NCBI GenBank assembly: GCA_937988885.1
Contig: CALKHR010000185.1
Span: 1 to 9,210, forward strand
Reading direction: 5' to 3'
Source of the DNA: an uncultured Roseiflexaceae bacterium
Lineage (GTDB): Bacteria > Chloroflexota > Chloroflexia > Chloroflexales > Roseiflexaceae
DNA length: 9,210 nt
In this document: positions 1-5,798 of the stretch, in pieces
Layout of the letters: the number at the start of each line of letters is the position of its first letter
How positions within the stretch are numbered: the stretch's first letter is position 1
The notes under the pieces: model-generated
The model's database searches: none
Seen by the model: the letters and a program-made list of their open reading frames with translations, nothing else
Told to the model about the DNA's origin: nothing
Translations under genes and position numbers: made by a program

Positions 1-351
1 ACTTTCCTCCCAGCACCTGCATATTTGGAGCCACAATTCTTAAACGCCCTCTTAGCAGAGCAATTGTACACCTCAATTTATCAACTCACATCGTGTATTA
101 CTGCATTGGGTGGTCGGCCAGTCACCTCGCATTACACCTCACAATTGGAGCCATACCCCGCACACCTCGATTATTTACTTGAGCATATCGAAGTGCTCAA
201 TGATCGCTTTATAAACCATGCCGCTGAGCTTGATGAAGGGATTGATCTCGCAATCCGCTGCGATGATCAAGTCACCGCTGATCTTTTGACTGATATATTG
301 CGCGATGTGCATCGGACTTTGTGGTTCTTCGAGGAGTTGTTGCAAGGTTAA
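1..351 (+). CDS. Dps/ferritin-like protein, 3' part (5' end outside window)
   Basis: The frame is open from base 1 (T-F-L-P-A-P-A-Y-L-E-P) to a TAA at 349-351. No ATG and no Shine-Dalgarno precede the first possible start, a TTG at 25, so I treat the gene as cut by the window edge. The visible ~116 residues resemble the C-terminal half of a Dps-type ferritin: an ALGGRPVTS turn, a helix rich in E/H/L, then the typical final helix ADLLTDILRDVHRTLWFFEELL. Dps proteins form 12-mers that oxidise and store iron and shield DNA. The helix before ALGG reads QLTSCIT where Dps enzymes normally carry the D/E ferroxidase ligands (commonly DEIAER-like). This copy may therefore be a structural or divergent member. 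It is on the opposite strand from the B12 operon and no link is implied. The family call is by resemblance only. Confidence 0.5.
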   Translation, partial: TFLPAPAYLEPQFLNALLAEQLYTSIYQLTSCITALGGRPVTSHYTSQLEPYPAHLDYLLEHIEVLNDRFINHAAELDEGIDLAIRCDDQVTADLLTDILRDVHRTLWFFEELLQG

Positions 352-555
352 GAGTGCTTTCTGTGCTTGACACCCTTTCATGTCGCGCTCATTGATGGTT
401 GTCAGCCCTTCTCACTGTGGATGTTCCTGTGCTGAGCTATGTTACTGTTGGCGTTAGCAGATTGTGTTAATGCCTGTTTTGATGTGTATCGTTTGCGAAT
501 TCGCCTAACACGATGTGCTATTGAGATACTGGGTGGCATTATTGGGGAGGTTGCG
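352..555. other. Intergenic region with a short palindrome upstream of the NIPSNAP gene
   Basis: These 204 bases separate the Dps-like stop from the NIPSNAP start. I see no clear terminator after the Dps-like gene and no convincing sigma-70 promoter. A perfect 10-bp palindrome, GCGAATTCGC, lies at 495-504, about 50 bases before the start codon. TTGCGA at 493-498 is a possible -35, but the hexamer 17 bases further on (TGCTAT) is poor. The palindrome could be an operator, but it is short enough to occur by chance. An in-frame extension of the downstream gene runs back to 439 but lacks protein-like character. Confidence 0.3.
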
Positions 556-870
556 ATGATTCATCAATTGCGCGTCTACGAAATTTTTGAGCACAACAAA
601 GCTGCGTTCCTGGTGCGGTTCCGTGAGCACGCTGCACGCATTATGGCTACCTATGGCTTCGAGATCGTGTGGATGTGGGAGTGCTCGACGCCGGAACGCG
701 CTGAGTTTGTGTACTTGTTGGCCTGGCCCGATGAGGAGACGATGCTGCGCAGTTGGGAGGCGTTCAAGGCCGATGAGGAGTGGAAGGCGATTAAGCGTGC
801 GACGAACGCTGAACACGGCGATCTGGTCGGCGCGATTGAGGAACGGGTGTTGGTGCCGTTCGTTAGCTAG
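556..870 (+). CDS. NIPSNAP family protein (dimeric alpha+beta barrel fold)
   Basis: The ATG at 556 is chosen because GGGGAGG lies five bases upstream and because the family fold begins here (MIHQLRVYEI). A start at 439 would add 39 residues of no family character. The 104-aa product has the features of a NIPSNAP domain: an N-terminal strand of the L-R-x-Y-x-I type, a first helix with an F-x-x-x-F-R-E-H-A pattern, a central W-x-W-E-C strand, and the typical second half WPDEETMLRSWEAFKADEEW. NIPSNAP proteins are small cytoplasmic dimeric ferredoxin-like barrels of mostly unknown function. No substrate can be assigned. There is no signal peptide or membrane segment. It converges with the B12 operon and is separated from it by a GC-rich hairpin. 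Confidence 0.82.
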   Translation: MIHQLRVYEIFEHNKAAFLVRFREHAARIMATYGFEIVWMWECSTPERAEFVYLLAWPDEETMLRSWEAFKADEEWKAIKRATNAEHGDLVGAIEERVLVPFVS

Positions 871-871
871 C

Positions 872-896
872 GCGCTGGCGTGTATGCCGCCAGCGC
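872..896. terminator. GC-rich hairpin between convergent genes, possible bidirectional terminator
   Basis: GCGCTGGCG (872-880) and CGCCAGCGC (888-896) form a perfect 9-bp stem with a 7-base loop. It starts two bases after the NIPSNAP stop and about 40 bases beyond the end of the convergent ATPase gene. Neither strand has a T-run after it, so it is not a textbook intrinsic terminator. It may instead stop polymerase with help from Rho or protect the 3' ends of both messages. Confidence 0.5.
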
Positions 897-934
897 ATGT
901 CGGTTGTGTCGCTGCATAAGCGCGTGCTGATGCG

Positions 935-2527
935 CTACGGGGCAATGTGTTGCAGGGCTTGTTCGGCAGTCAGCCAGCCACTTGTGGGAAACAGTCGGGC
1001 GATCTGCGGTGCGAAGAGCGGCGATGTCCCAAGCACGGTGGCGGTCGGCCCGTCGGCGACGATAGCTCCATGCCCAAGCAGGATCACCCGATCGACAAGC
1101 CCTGCAACAAACTCTACATCGTGCGTAACGAGCAGCACCGTCATACCTCGGCGGTGCCAGGTGCGCAATAGCTCGGCGAGGCGCTGTTTCGCCCCATAAT
1201 CGAGTCCCCGTGTTGGTTCATCGAGCAGGATAACCCGTGGTTGGCTGACCAAGACTGCTGCCAACGCCACCCGTTGGCGTTCGCCCACGCTGAGATCGCG
1301 TGGGTAGGTTTGCGCATACTGGCTGAGGCCGAGTTCCATCAACAGTTGCGGGATGTAGCTGCGGTCGGTGAGTTGCTGATTGCGTAGACTCTGGTCGAGT
1401 TCGCCCATGACGCTCTCGGCAAACAGTAACGCGTTGGGATCTTGTGGCAAGTAGCCGATGTCGCGACAGAGCGCGGCGGTGTCGCGGCTTGCGATGTCGC
1501 GCCCATCGATCAGGACACGCCCCTGTACTGGTCGCAGCAGGCCCGTGAATAGTTTGAGCAGGCTGCTTTTGCCTGCGCCGTTGCGCCCAAGTAGTGCGAC
1601 GAACTCGCCAGCACGAATCGTCAGGTTGATATCTTCGAGCACGGCCTGTTTGAGATATGCGGCGTGAACGTGTTGCAGTTCGAGGATAGTCGGGCTGCTG
1701 ATCTGCGGCGCTATGGTTTGGTTGGGTTGCACGTTGGTGGCGCGGGCGAAGCGCAGGGCTTGTTTGATGGTGACTGGCAGGGGCGACCAGCCGAGCGTGC
1801 GGGCCACGGCGATCAGTGGGGGCACGTGCGGCAGGTGTGGCAGCAGGTGTGCGGGCGCGCCGCTCAGGGTATTGTCGCCGTCGAGGTAGATGATGTGATC
1901 GACGAAGGGCAGCACCCGCTCGATGCGATGTTCGACCAGGATGATCGTTAGCCCGAGGTCGTTGTTGAGACGAATCAGGGCTTGTAACACATCTTCGGCG
2001 GATTGTGGATCGAGTTGCGAGGTGGGTTCATCGAGGACGAGGATCTGCGGACGCAGTGCGAGGGCGCTGGCAATCGCGACACGTTGGCGCTCGCCGCCGG
2101 AGAGTTGATCGAGCGGACGATCACGCAGGGCAGCGAGGTCGAGCAGGTCGAGCACTTCTTCGATACGCAGACGCATTTCGGTGCGGCTTAGTCCGGTGTA
2201 CTCTAGTGCGAAGGCGATCTCATCTTCCACCCGATCCATCACGGCTTGCGCTTCGGGTTCCTGGAATACGTAGCCGACGATCCGGCTCATGCCGCTAGGC
2301 CCAAGCGCGATTGGGTCGCGCTCTGCCACGCGAATGTGGCCGCTGATGGTTCCGCCGCTGAAATGGGGCACTAAGCCGCCGATACAACGCGCGAGTGTCG
2401 ATTTCCCTTCGCCCGAGCGGCCCATGATCAGCGTAAAACTGCCCGCTGCGATGTGTAGCGTCAGGTTATGCAGCGTGGGCTGCGCTGTTTCGGGGTAGTG
2501 GAAGGTCAGTTGTTCGATTGTGATCAT
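935..2527 (-). CDS. Fused double ECF transporter ATPase (A and A' in one chain), last gene of the B12 operon
   Basis: The start ATG (2527-2525) overlaps the TGA of the T-component gene as ATGA, giving 530 aa. No Shine-Dalgarno is visible upstream, so translation probably depends on reinitiation. Two complete ABC ATPase domains are seen. The first has Walker A GRSGEGKST (36-44), signature LSGGERQRV (142-150), Walker B ILVLDEPTS with Glu167, and switch His200. The second has Walker A GRNGAGKSS (314-322), Q-loop Gln362, signature LSVGERQRV (412-420), Walker B VILLDEPTR with Glu437, and His469. This is the energising pair of an energy-coupling factor importer, equivalent to separate EcfA and EcfA' subunits, acting on the cytoplasmic face with the adjacent T and S proteins. 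The V in the second signature departs from the usual G. A longer frame to 2659 only overlaps the preceding gene. Cobalamin as cargo is inferred from the riboswitch. Confidence 0.93.
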   Translation of the reverse strand: MITIEQLTFHYPETAQPTLHNLTLHIAAGSFTLIMGRSGEGKSTLARCIGGLVPHFSGGTISGHIRVAERDPIALGPSGMSRIVGYVFQEPEAQAVMDRVEDEIAFALEYTGLSRTEMRLRIEEVLDLLDLAALRDRPLDQLSGGERQRVAIASALALRPQILVLDEPTSQLDPQSAEDVLQALIRLNNDLGLTIILVEHRIERVLPFVDHIIYLDGDNTLSGAPAHLLPHLPHVPPLIAVARTLGWSPLPVTIKQALRFARATNVQPNQTIAPQISSPTILELQHVHAAYLKQAVLEDINLTIRAGEFVALLGRNGAGKSSLLKLFTGLLRPVQGRVLIDGRDIASRDTAALCRDIGYLPQDPNALLFAESVMGELDQSLRNQQLTDRSYIPQLLMELGLSQYAQTYPRDLSVGERQRVALAAVLVSQPRVILLDEPTRGLDYGAKQRLAELLRTWHRRGMTVLLVTHDVEFVAGLVDRVILLGHGAIVADGPTATVLGTSPLFAPQIARLFPTSGWLTAEQALQHIAP

Positions 2528-3552
2528 GATTTGATGTATTGTGTAACGGCTGGCCAGATCAGGCCAACGATGGCGAAACCAATGCCGAGATCGAAACTTG
2601 GTTGTGACACCAGCGGGTATGGATAGTAGCCGAGCGTGGCCCGTTCGATCGCGGGCCAAGGGAGCAGCAGCACCGCGATGGTGACGCTTGCGCAGAGCAC
2701 GACGGCAGTATCGGCATTGTTCCAGGTGAATTGTCGATAGCGCGTATGTGGTGCGTGCTTACCAAGCATCCAGAGCTTGCCGAACAATAGTATGGCGCTG
2801 CTGAACATGAGGATGCTGCCGAGCGTATCGTATGCCCAGATCAGCCGAAGCATCCAGCCGCTTAGCAGGCCAGTTAGCGCGACGCTGATGGTGAGTTGGG
2901 TGGAGCGATGTTGCTGTGTGCTTTGTGTCGGTTGGGATGCGAAGCCGCGCGAGGCCAATGACTCGGCCAGTTGAAAGGCGCGCTCTAGCCCGCCGATCAG
3001 TAACGGCATCAAGATCGGTAACCAATCGCGCAAACGTCGGAGTTGGTGCCCGCGAATCGCCTGTGCCTCGCGGATATGTTGGGCTTGGCGCAGTGTGGTT
3101 GGCACAAACGTGATCGCAATGGCGGTAACGATGGCGAGTGGGTAGAATGCGCGCGGGATGATGCCGATCAGTGTGCTAATCGGGAGCATGCGCTGCACAA
3201 TGCTAAAGGCGATGAAGATGTAGGCGAGGGCTAGCCCGTTGAGCGCGCCATAAACGAGCGCTTCTAGGGTGATCGGGCCGCCCAACAATGGCAACCACGC
3301 AGGTAGGCGAACGAGTACGGTGTTGCCGTAGCGAACGAGGAGCGCGTTGAACAGCGCTGAGGTGACGACCAACATCACCACCAGTGTGTTTGGCTTCCAG
3401 AAGGTGAGTGGTTGGCGAGATTGTGCAGTGCTCACCGCGTTGACGATGGCGAGCGCTTGCCCGATCAGGATGAGATAGAGCGGGTTGCGCGTTGCAGAGA
3501 GGGCTATGGTGACTGCGATCAGCCAAGTGAGCCAGGCGAACGGGTGAATCAT
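2524..3552 (-). CDS. ecfT: ECF transporter T component (EcfT/CbiQ family)
   Basis: The start ATG (3552-3550) overlaps the S-component TGA as ATGA and has a GGGAAG Shine-Dalgarno seven bases upstream. The product is 342 aa. It is very hydrophobic, with membrane segments near residues 5-40, 57-73, 95-120, 125-152, 222-240, 245-262, 283-300 and 322-340. Between them lies the cytoplasmic coupling region. It carries the two short motifs that define EcfT proteins: A-I-R-G at 165-168, inside REAQAIRGH, and A-S-R-G at 200-203, inside LAESLASRGF. In known ECF transporters these coupling helices dock in the grooves of the two ATPase subunits and transmit ATP hydrolysis to the S component. At 342 aa it is longer than the usual ~265, because of extra C-terminal membrane segments. 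It ends in an ATGA overlap with the ATPase gene. Confidence 0.88.
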   Translation of the reverse strand: MIHPFAWLTWLIAVTIALSATRNPLYLILIGQALAIVNAVSTAQSRQPLTFWKPNTLVVMLVVTSALFNALLVRYGNTVLVRLPAWLPLLGGPITLEALVYGALNGLALAYIFIAFSIVQRMLPISTLIGIIPRAFYPLAIVTAIAITFVPTTLRQAQHIREAQAIRGHQLRRLRDWLPILMPLLIGGLERAFQLAESLASRGFASQPTQSTQQHRSTQLTISVALTGLLSGWMLRLIWAYDTLGSILMFSSAILLFGKLWMLGKHAPHTRYRQFTWNNADTAVVLCASVTIAVLLLPWPAIERATLGYYPYPLVSQPSFDLGIGFAIVGLIWPAVTQYIKS

Positions 3553-4355
3553 ACGGTGCTTCCCGATGGTTGGTAGGTGAAATCGAGGCGTTTGCGGAAA
3601 CGCCGTAGGGCGCGCAGGACTGGTGCGCCGAAACACGCAAGAAGCACCACATTACCGGCTGCGTTGAAGCTATCCCACACGAACGATGTGAGCAGGTAGA
3701 AGGCGGCGTAACGTTGTAGCGTCTCGATCGGCCCAACGCCCGGTTGCCAATAGTGTGTTGATGCGCCAGTGGCGTATGGCCAGAACCACAGGTTCATAAT
3801 CGCACCATACGCGAAGCCCCACACTGCGCCAAAGAGCATGATCGCGAGCAGTTCGCCTCGGCTGTTCGCGCCACCGAGCAGGTGCGCGAGTGGTTTGATG
3901 AGTGGCGCGCTTAATCCAACCCATGCGGCGCTGATCATTTGATATGGTAGCCACGGTCCTACGCCGCCGGTGATCAATGCTGAGACAAACAGGGTTAACG
4001 CGCCCATGAGGAAGCCGATCTGAGCTCCGAACACGTAGCCACTAAGGATGATCAGCAGGAAGATCGGGGTGAAGCCGCCCGGCCCAGGGAATGCAACTTC
4101 TGCAAAGCGCAGTATCGAGTTGATAGCCACTAACACGCCCAGCAATGCGACATGTTTGGCGTTGATTCCGGTGCCCTGCACCTCGACAAGCAGGCTGATG
4201 AAGCACAATCCCACGATGGCGCTCATCAGCCAAGGTGCGCTGGCTTGTGCGTTGTCGTTTTGCAGCATGATGCCGAAGAATGGCGCGAGAAACGCGAAGA
4301 TCCCGAGCACGCTGCTGAGGGTGTAGATGGTGGCGCTGAGGAATCGTTGGATCAT
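3549..4355 (-). CDS. ECF transporter S component, putative cobalamin/corrinoid specificity
   Basis: The start is placed at ATG 4355-4353, which overlaps the preceding TGA as ATGA and has a GGAG Shine-Dalgarno eight bases upstream. The first ATG in the open frame, at 4388, would run 11 codons into the upstream gene. The 268-aa product is a membrane protein. Residues ~65-245 look like a canonical S-component core, with the family-typical stretches GPGGFTPIFLLIILSGYVFG and FLMGALTLFVSALITGG-GPWLPYQM. Two extra hydrophobic segments (about 6-31 and 41-59) precede the core. S components bind the vitamin in the membrane and topple to deliver it inside. Context (cobalamin riboswitch, DUF4430 proteins, T and ATPase next door) points to cobalamin or a precursor such as cobinamide. 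The sequence alone does not prove the ligand. Alternatives known among ECF S proteins in B12 regulons include alpha-ribazole or dimethylbenzimidazole carriers. Confidence 0.82.
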   Translation of the reverse strand: MIQRFLSATIYTLSSVLGIFAFLAPFFGIMLQNDNAQASAPWLMSAIVGLCFISLLVEVQGTGINAKHVALLGVLVAINSILRFAEVAFPGPGGFTPIFLLIILSGYVFGAQIGFLMGALTLFVSALITGGVGPWLPYQMISAAWVGLSAPLIKPLAHLLGGANSRGELLAIMLFGAVWGFAYGAIMNLWFWPYATGASTHYWQPGVGPIETLQRYAAFYLLTSFVWDSFNAAGNVVLLACFGAPVLRALRRFRKRLDFTYQPSGSTV

Positions 4356-5737
4356 TGGGCGCTCCGCTTTCGGCGCACCCATACCCACACGAGTTGTAGC
4401 ACAATGGCGAGGATGGCGAACCCAAGGTAGCTGCGGCGTGCTTGGCCGAGCGGGTTGGTTGCGGGCGTGTGGCTCGCTGCGCTTGGCGCATGCGCGATCG
4501 GTGCAGGCGTTGGCGCGGCTGTGGGTGGCAGTGGCGCGGGTTGCACAGCCTCAGCGCGAGGACTCAACACTTGTTCAACCCACGGCAAGTGAATGTGCAT
4601 CGCTTGTATCGCGGTTGGTGCGGCGATGGTTGGCTCGTCGGCGCGTGCAATTGTGTCTAGCGCGCGTTGTTCGGTGACTGTCGCGCTCGGCAAGGGCGTT
4701 GGCGGCTCGTCGATCGTTGTTGCGGTGCTGGTCGGTTCGTTTGTCGGCGGTGCTGTTGGCTCAACGACGGCTGCATGGGTCGCTGTCACGCTCGGCAATG
4801 GGCTTGGCGTGGGTATGATTGGCGTTGCGCTGGGTGTGATTGGCATTGCGTTCGGTGTATTGGTCGTTGTCGCGCTTGCTTGCGGCGTTGTTGTGGGTGT
4901 GGGCGTAGCAAGCACTGCCTCACGAGTGATCTCGGGGGTTTCGGTTGGCAGTGGAACTTTGGTGGGCCTACGTGTCGGCGTTGGCACGGTTGGTGTGGCG
5001 GTCGCGGTTGGTATGGCGGTCGGTGGCATGCCTGTGCAGATATCGCTGAAGCGAAAGAGCGGTGGTGTATTGCGTTGTTCGGCATTGGAATCGGTCCATA
5101 GCCAGCCTTCAACATCGCCTGGCTGTACGGTGACATTGCCTGCGCCGAGCTGCGAGTATTGCCACGCGCCGTCAACCATTCGTAAGTAGATCCAATATTC
5201 GCAAGGCTCATTGGGCCGCAGACTGCACTGTGCGAAGCAGGGTTCGTTGGGGAAGTCTGTGCCAATATCGCCGATTTTGCAGATGGCAACGCCAACGCCT
5301 GGGTTATATTCGATCACGACAGGGAGGTTGCTGCCACGCAATACCTCTTCGCCTGTGGTGCTGGTGGGGTTTGCGAGTTCGATACAGAAGGTTTGTACGC
5401 GCCCATCGCCGAAATCGATCACGAGTGCGGCTTGATTTGCTTCGGTTGGTTGGCTGAACAAGGCTTGGCGCTCTTGCGACTCGGTGCGACATTGACGCGC
5501 GCCATTGCTGTACATCACGCTGAGCAGGCTGGCAAAGGTGGGGTTGCGCAATGCCTCTGCGAAGGTGTTGTATGGGTCGGAGGTGGTGGGGATGCACCAA
5601 CTGCGGATCTGTTGATCGGCGTTGAGTGTGATGCGAAGCAGTTGGATGGGGGCGGCATGGGCCATTGCGCTTGTCGGCGCGAACATGCATAGCACGATGC
5701 CGAGACTAATCAAGCGTGAATATGAGCGGGAGAACAT
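4352..5737 (-). CDS. Membrane-anchored, stalked DUF4430-domain surface protein (putative corrinoid receptor)
   Basis: The start ATG (5737-5735) has AAAGG six bases upstream and begins a signal peptide (basic MFSRSYSR, hydrophobic core, cleavage near AMAHA, residue 28). The frame open to 5956 has no such signals. The 461-aa product has a beta-rich N-terminal part (~30-100); then a DUF4430-like domain (~103-215) ending in EYWIYLRMVDG-x-W, GAGNVTVQPGDVEGWLW; a Pro/Thr/Ala-rich stalk (~238-430); one membrane helix (436-455); and a cytoplasmic RRKR tail. This is a type I surface protein. Its DUF4430 domain matches that of the upstream 735-aa protein, including four cysteines (153, 167, 171, 179). 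DUF4430 corresponds to the C-terminal beta domain of animal transcobalamin and intrinsic factor. I infer that it binds corrinoid, or the corrinoid-carrier complex, close to the ECF transporter. An IHLPWV sequence sits inside the stalk. The gene lies 61 bases after the carrier gene and overlaps the S gene by ATGA. Confidence 0.8.
   Translation of the reverse strand: MFSRSYSRLISLGIVLCMFAPTSAMAHAAPIQLLRITLNADQQIRSWCIPTTSDPYNTFAEALRNPTFASLLSVMYSNGARQCRTESQERQALFSQPTEANQAALVIDFGDGRVQTFCIELANPTSTTGEEVLRGSNLPVVIEYNPGVGVAICKIGDIGTDFPNEPCFAQCSLRPNEPCEYWIYLRMVDGAWQYSQLGAGNVTVQPGDVEGWLWTDSNAEQRNTPPLFRFSDICTGMPPTAIPTATATPTVPTPTRRPTKVPLPTETPEITREAVLATPTPTTTPQASATTTNTPNAMPITPSATPIIPTPSPLPSVTATHAAVVEPTAPPTNEPTSTATTIDEPPTPLPSATVTEQRALDTIARADEPTIAAPTAIQAMHIHLPWVEQVLSPRAEAVQPAPLPPTAAPTPAPIAHAPSAASHTPATNPLGQARRSYLGFAILAIVLQLVWVWVRRKRSAQ
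4448..5026 (-). other. Pro/Thr-rich low-complexity stalk region
   Basis: This encodes residues ~238-430 of the anchored DUF4430 protein. It is dominated by P, T, A and S in TPT/PTP/ATPT patterns, without an exact tandem DNA repeat. Such stretches act as extended, often glycosylated spacers lifting a binding domain off the membrane. The opposite strand has a long Val/Gly-rich open frame, which is a by-product of this composition. Confidence 0.8.
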
Positions 5738-5751
5738 AGCGTACCTTTGGT

Positions 5752-5783
5752 GTGGCCCGTCAATGCATTGATTGGCGGGCCAC
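5752..5783 (-). other. Intercistronic stem-loop between the first two operon genes
   Basis: GTGGCCCG (5752-5759) and CGGGCCAC (5776-5783) form a perfect 8-bp stem. The 16-base loop contains most of a 12-base palindrome TCAATGCATTGA (5760-5771). It lies in the 61-base gap between the carrier stop (5799) and the receptor start (5737). In the transcript it is followed by ACACCAAAGG, not by a U-run, so it is unlikely to be a strong intrinsic terminator. It may stabilise the upstream message or set the ratio of the secreted carrier to the membrane components. Confidence 0.5.
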
Positions 5784-5798
5784 GAGTGTGTGTGACCG

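Noticed and set aside
439..555. N-terminal extension of the NIPSNAP protein
   Set aside because: There is no ribosome site at 439, whereas GGGGAGG precedes the ATG at 556, where the family domain begins.
505..945. 146-residue open frame on the minus strand opposite the NIPSNAP gene
   Set aside because: Antisense to a well-supported gene with a good ribosome site. The translation is Arg/His/Pro-rich with no recognisable fold.
3203..3736. 177-residue minus-strand frame across the S/T junction
   Set aside because: Out-of-frame shadow of two overlapping membrane-protein genes. The product is Arg/Ser/His-rich and non-hydrophobic.
4448..5026. Tandem DNA repeat array or CRISPR-like array in the stalk region
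   Set aside because: There is no constant repeat unit or regular spacing, only compositional Pro/Thr codon bias.
4593..5189. 198-residue Val/Gly-rich open frame on the + strand
   Set aside because: It is the complement of the Pro/Thr-rich stalk codons of the real minus-strand gene. There is no ribosome site and no protein-family character.
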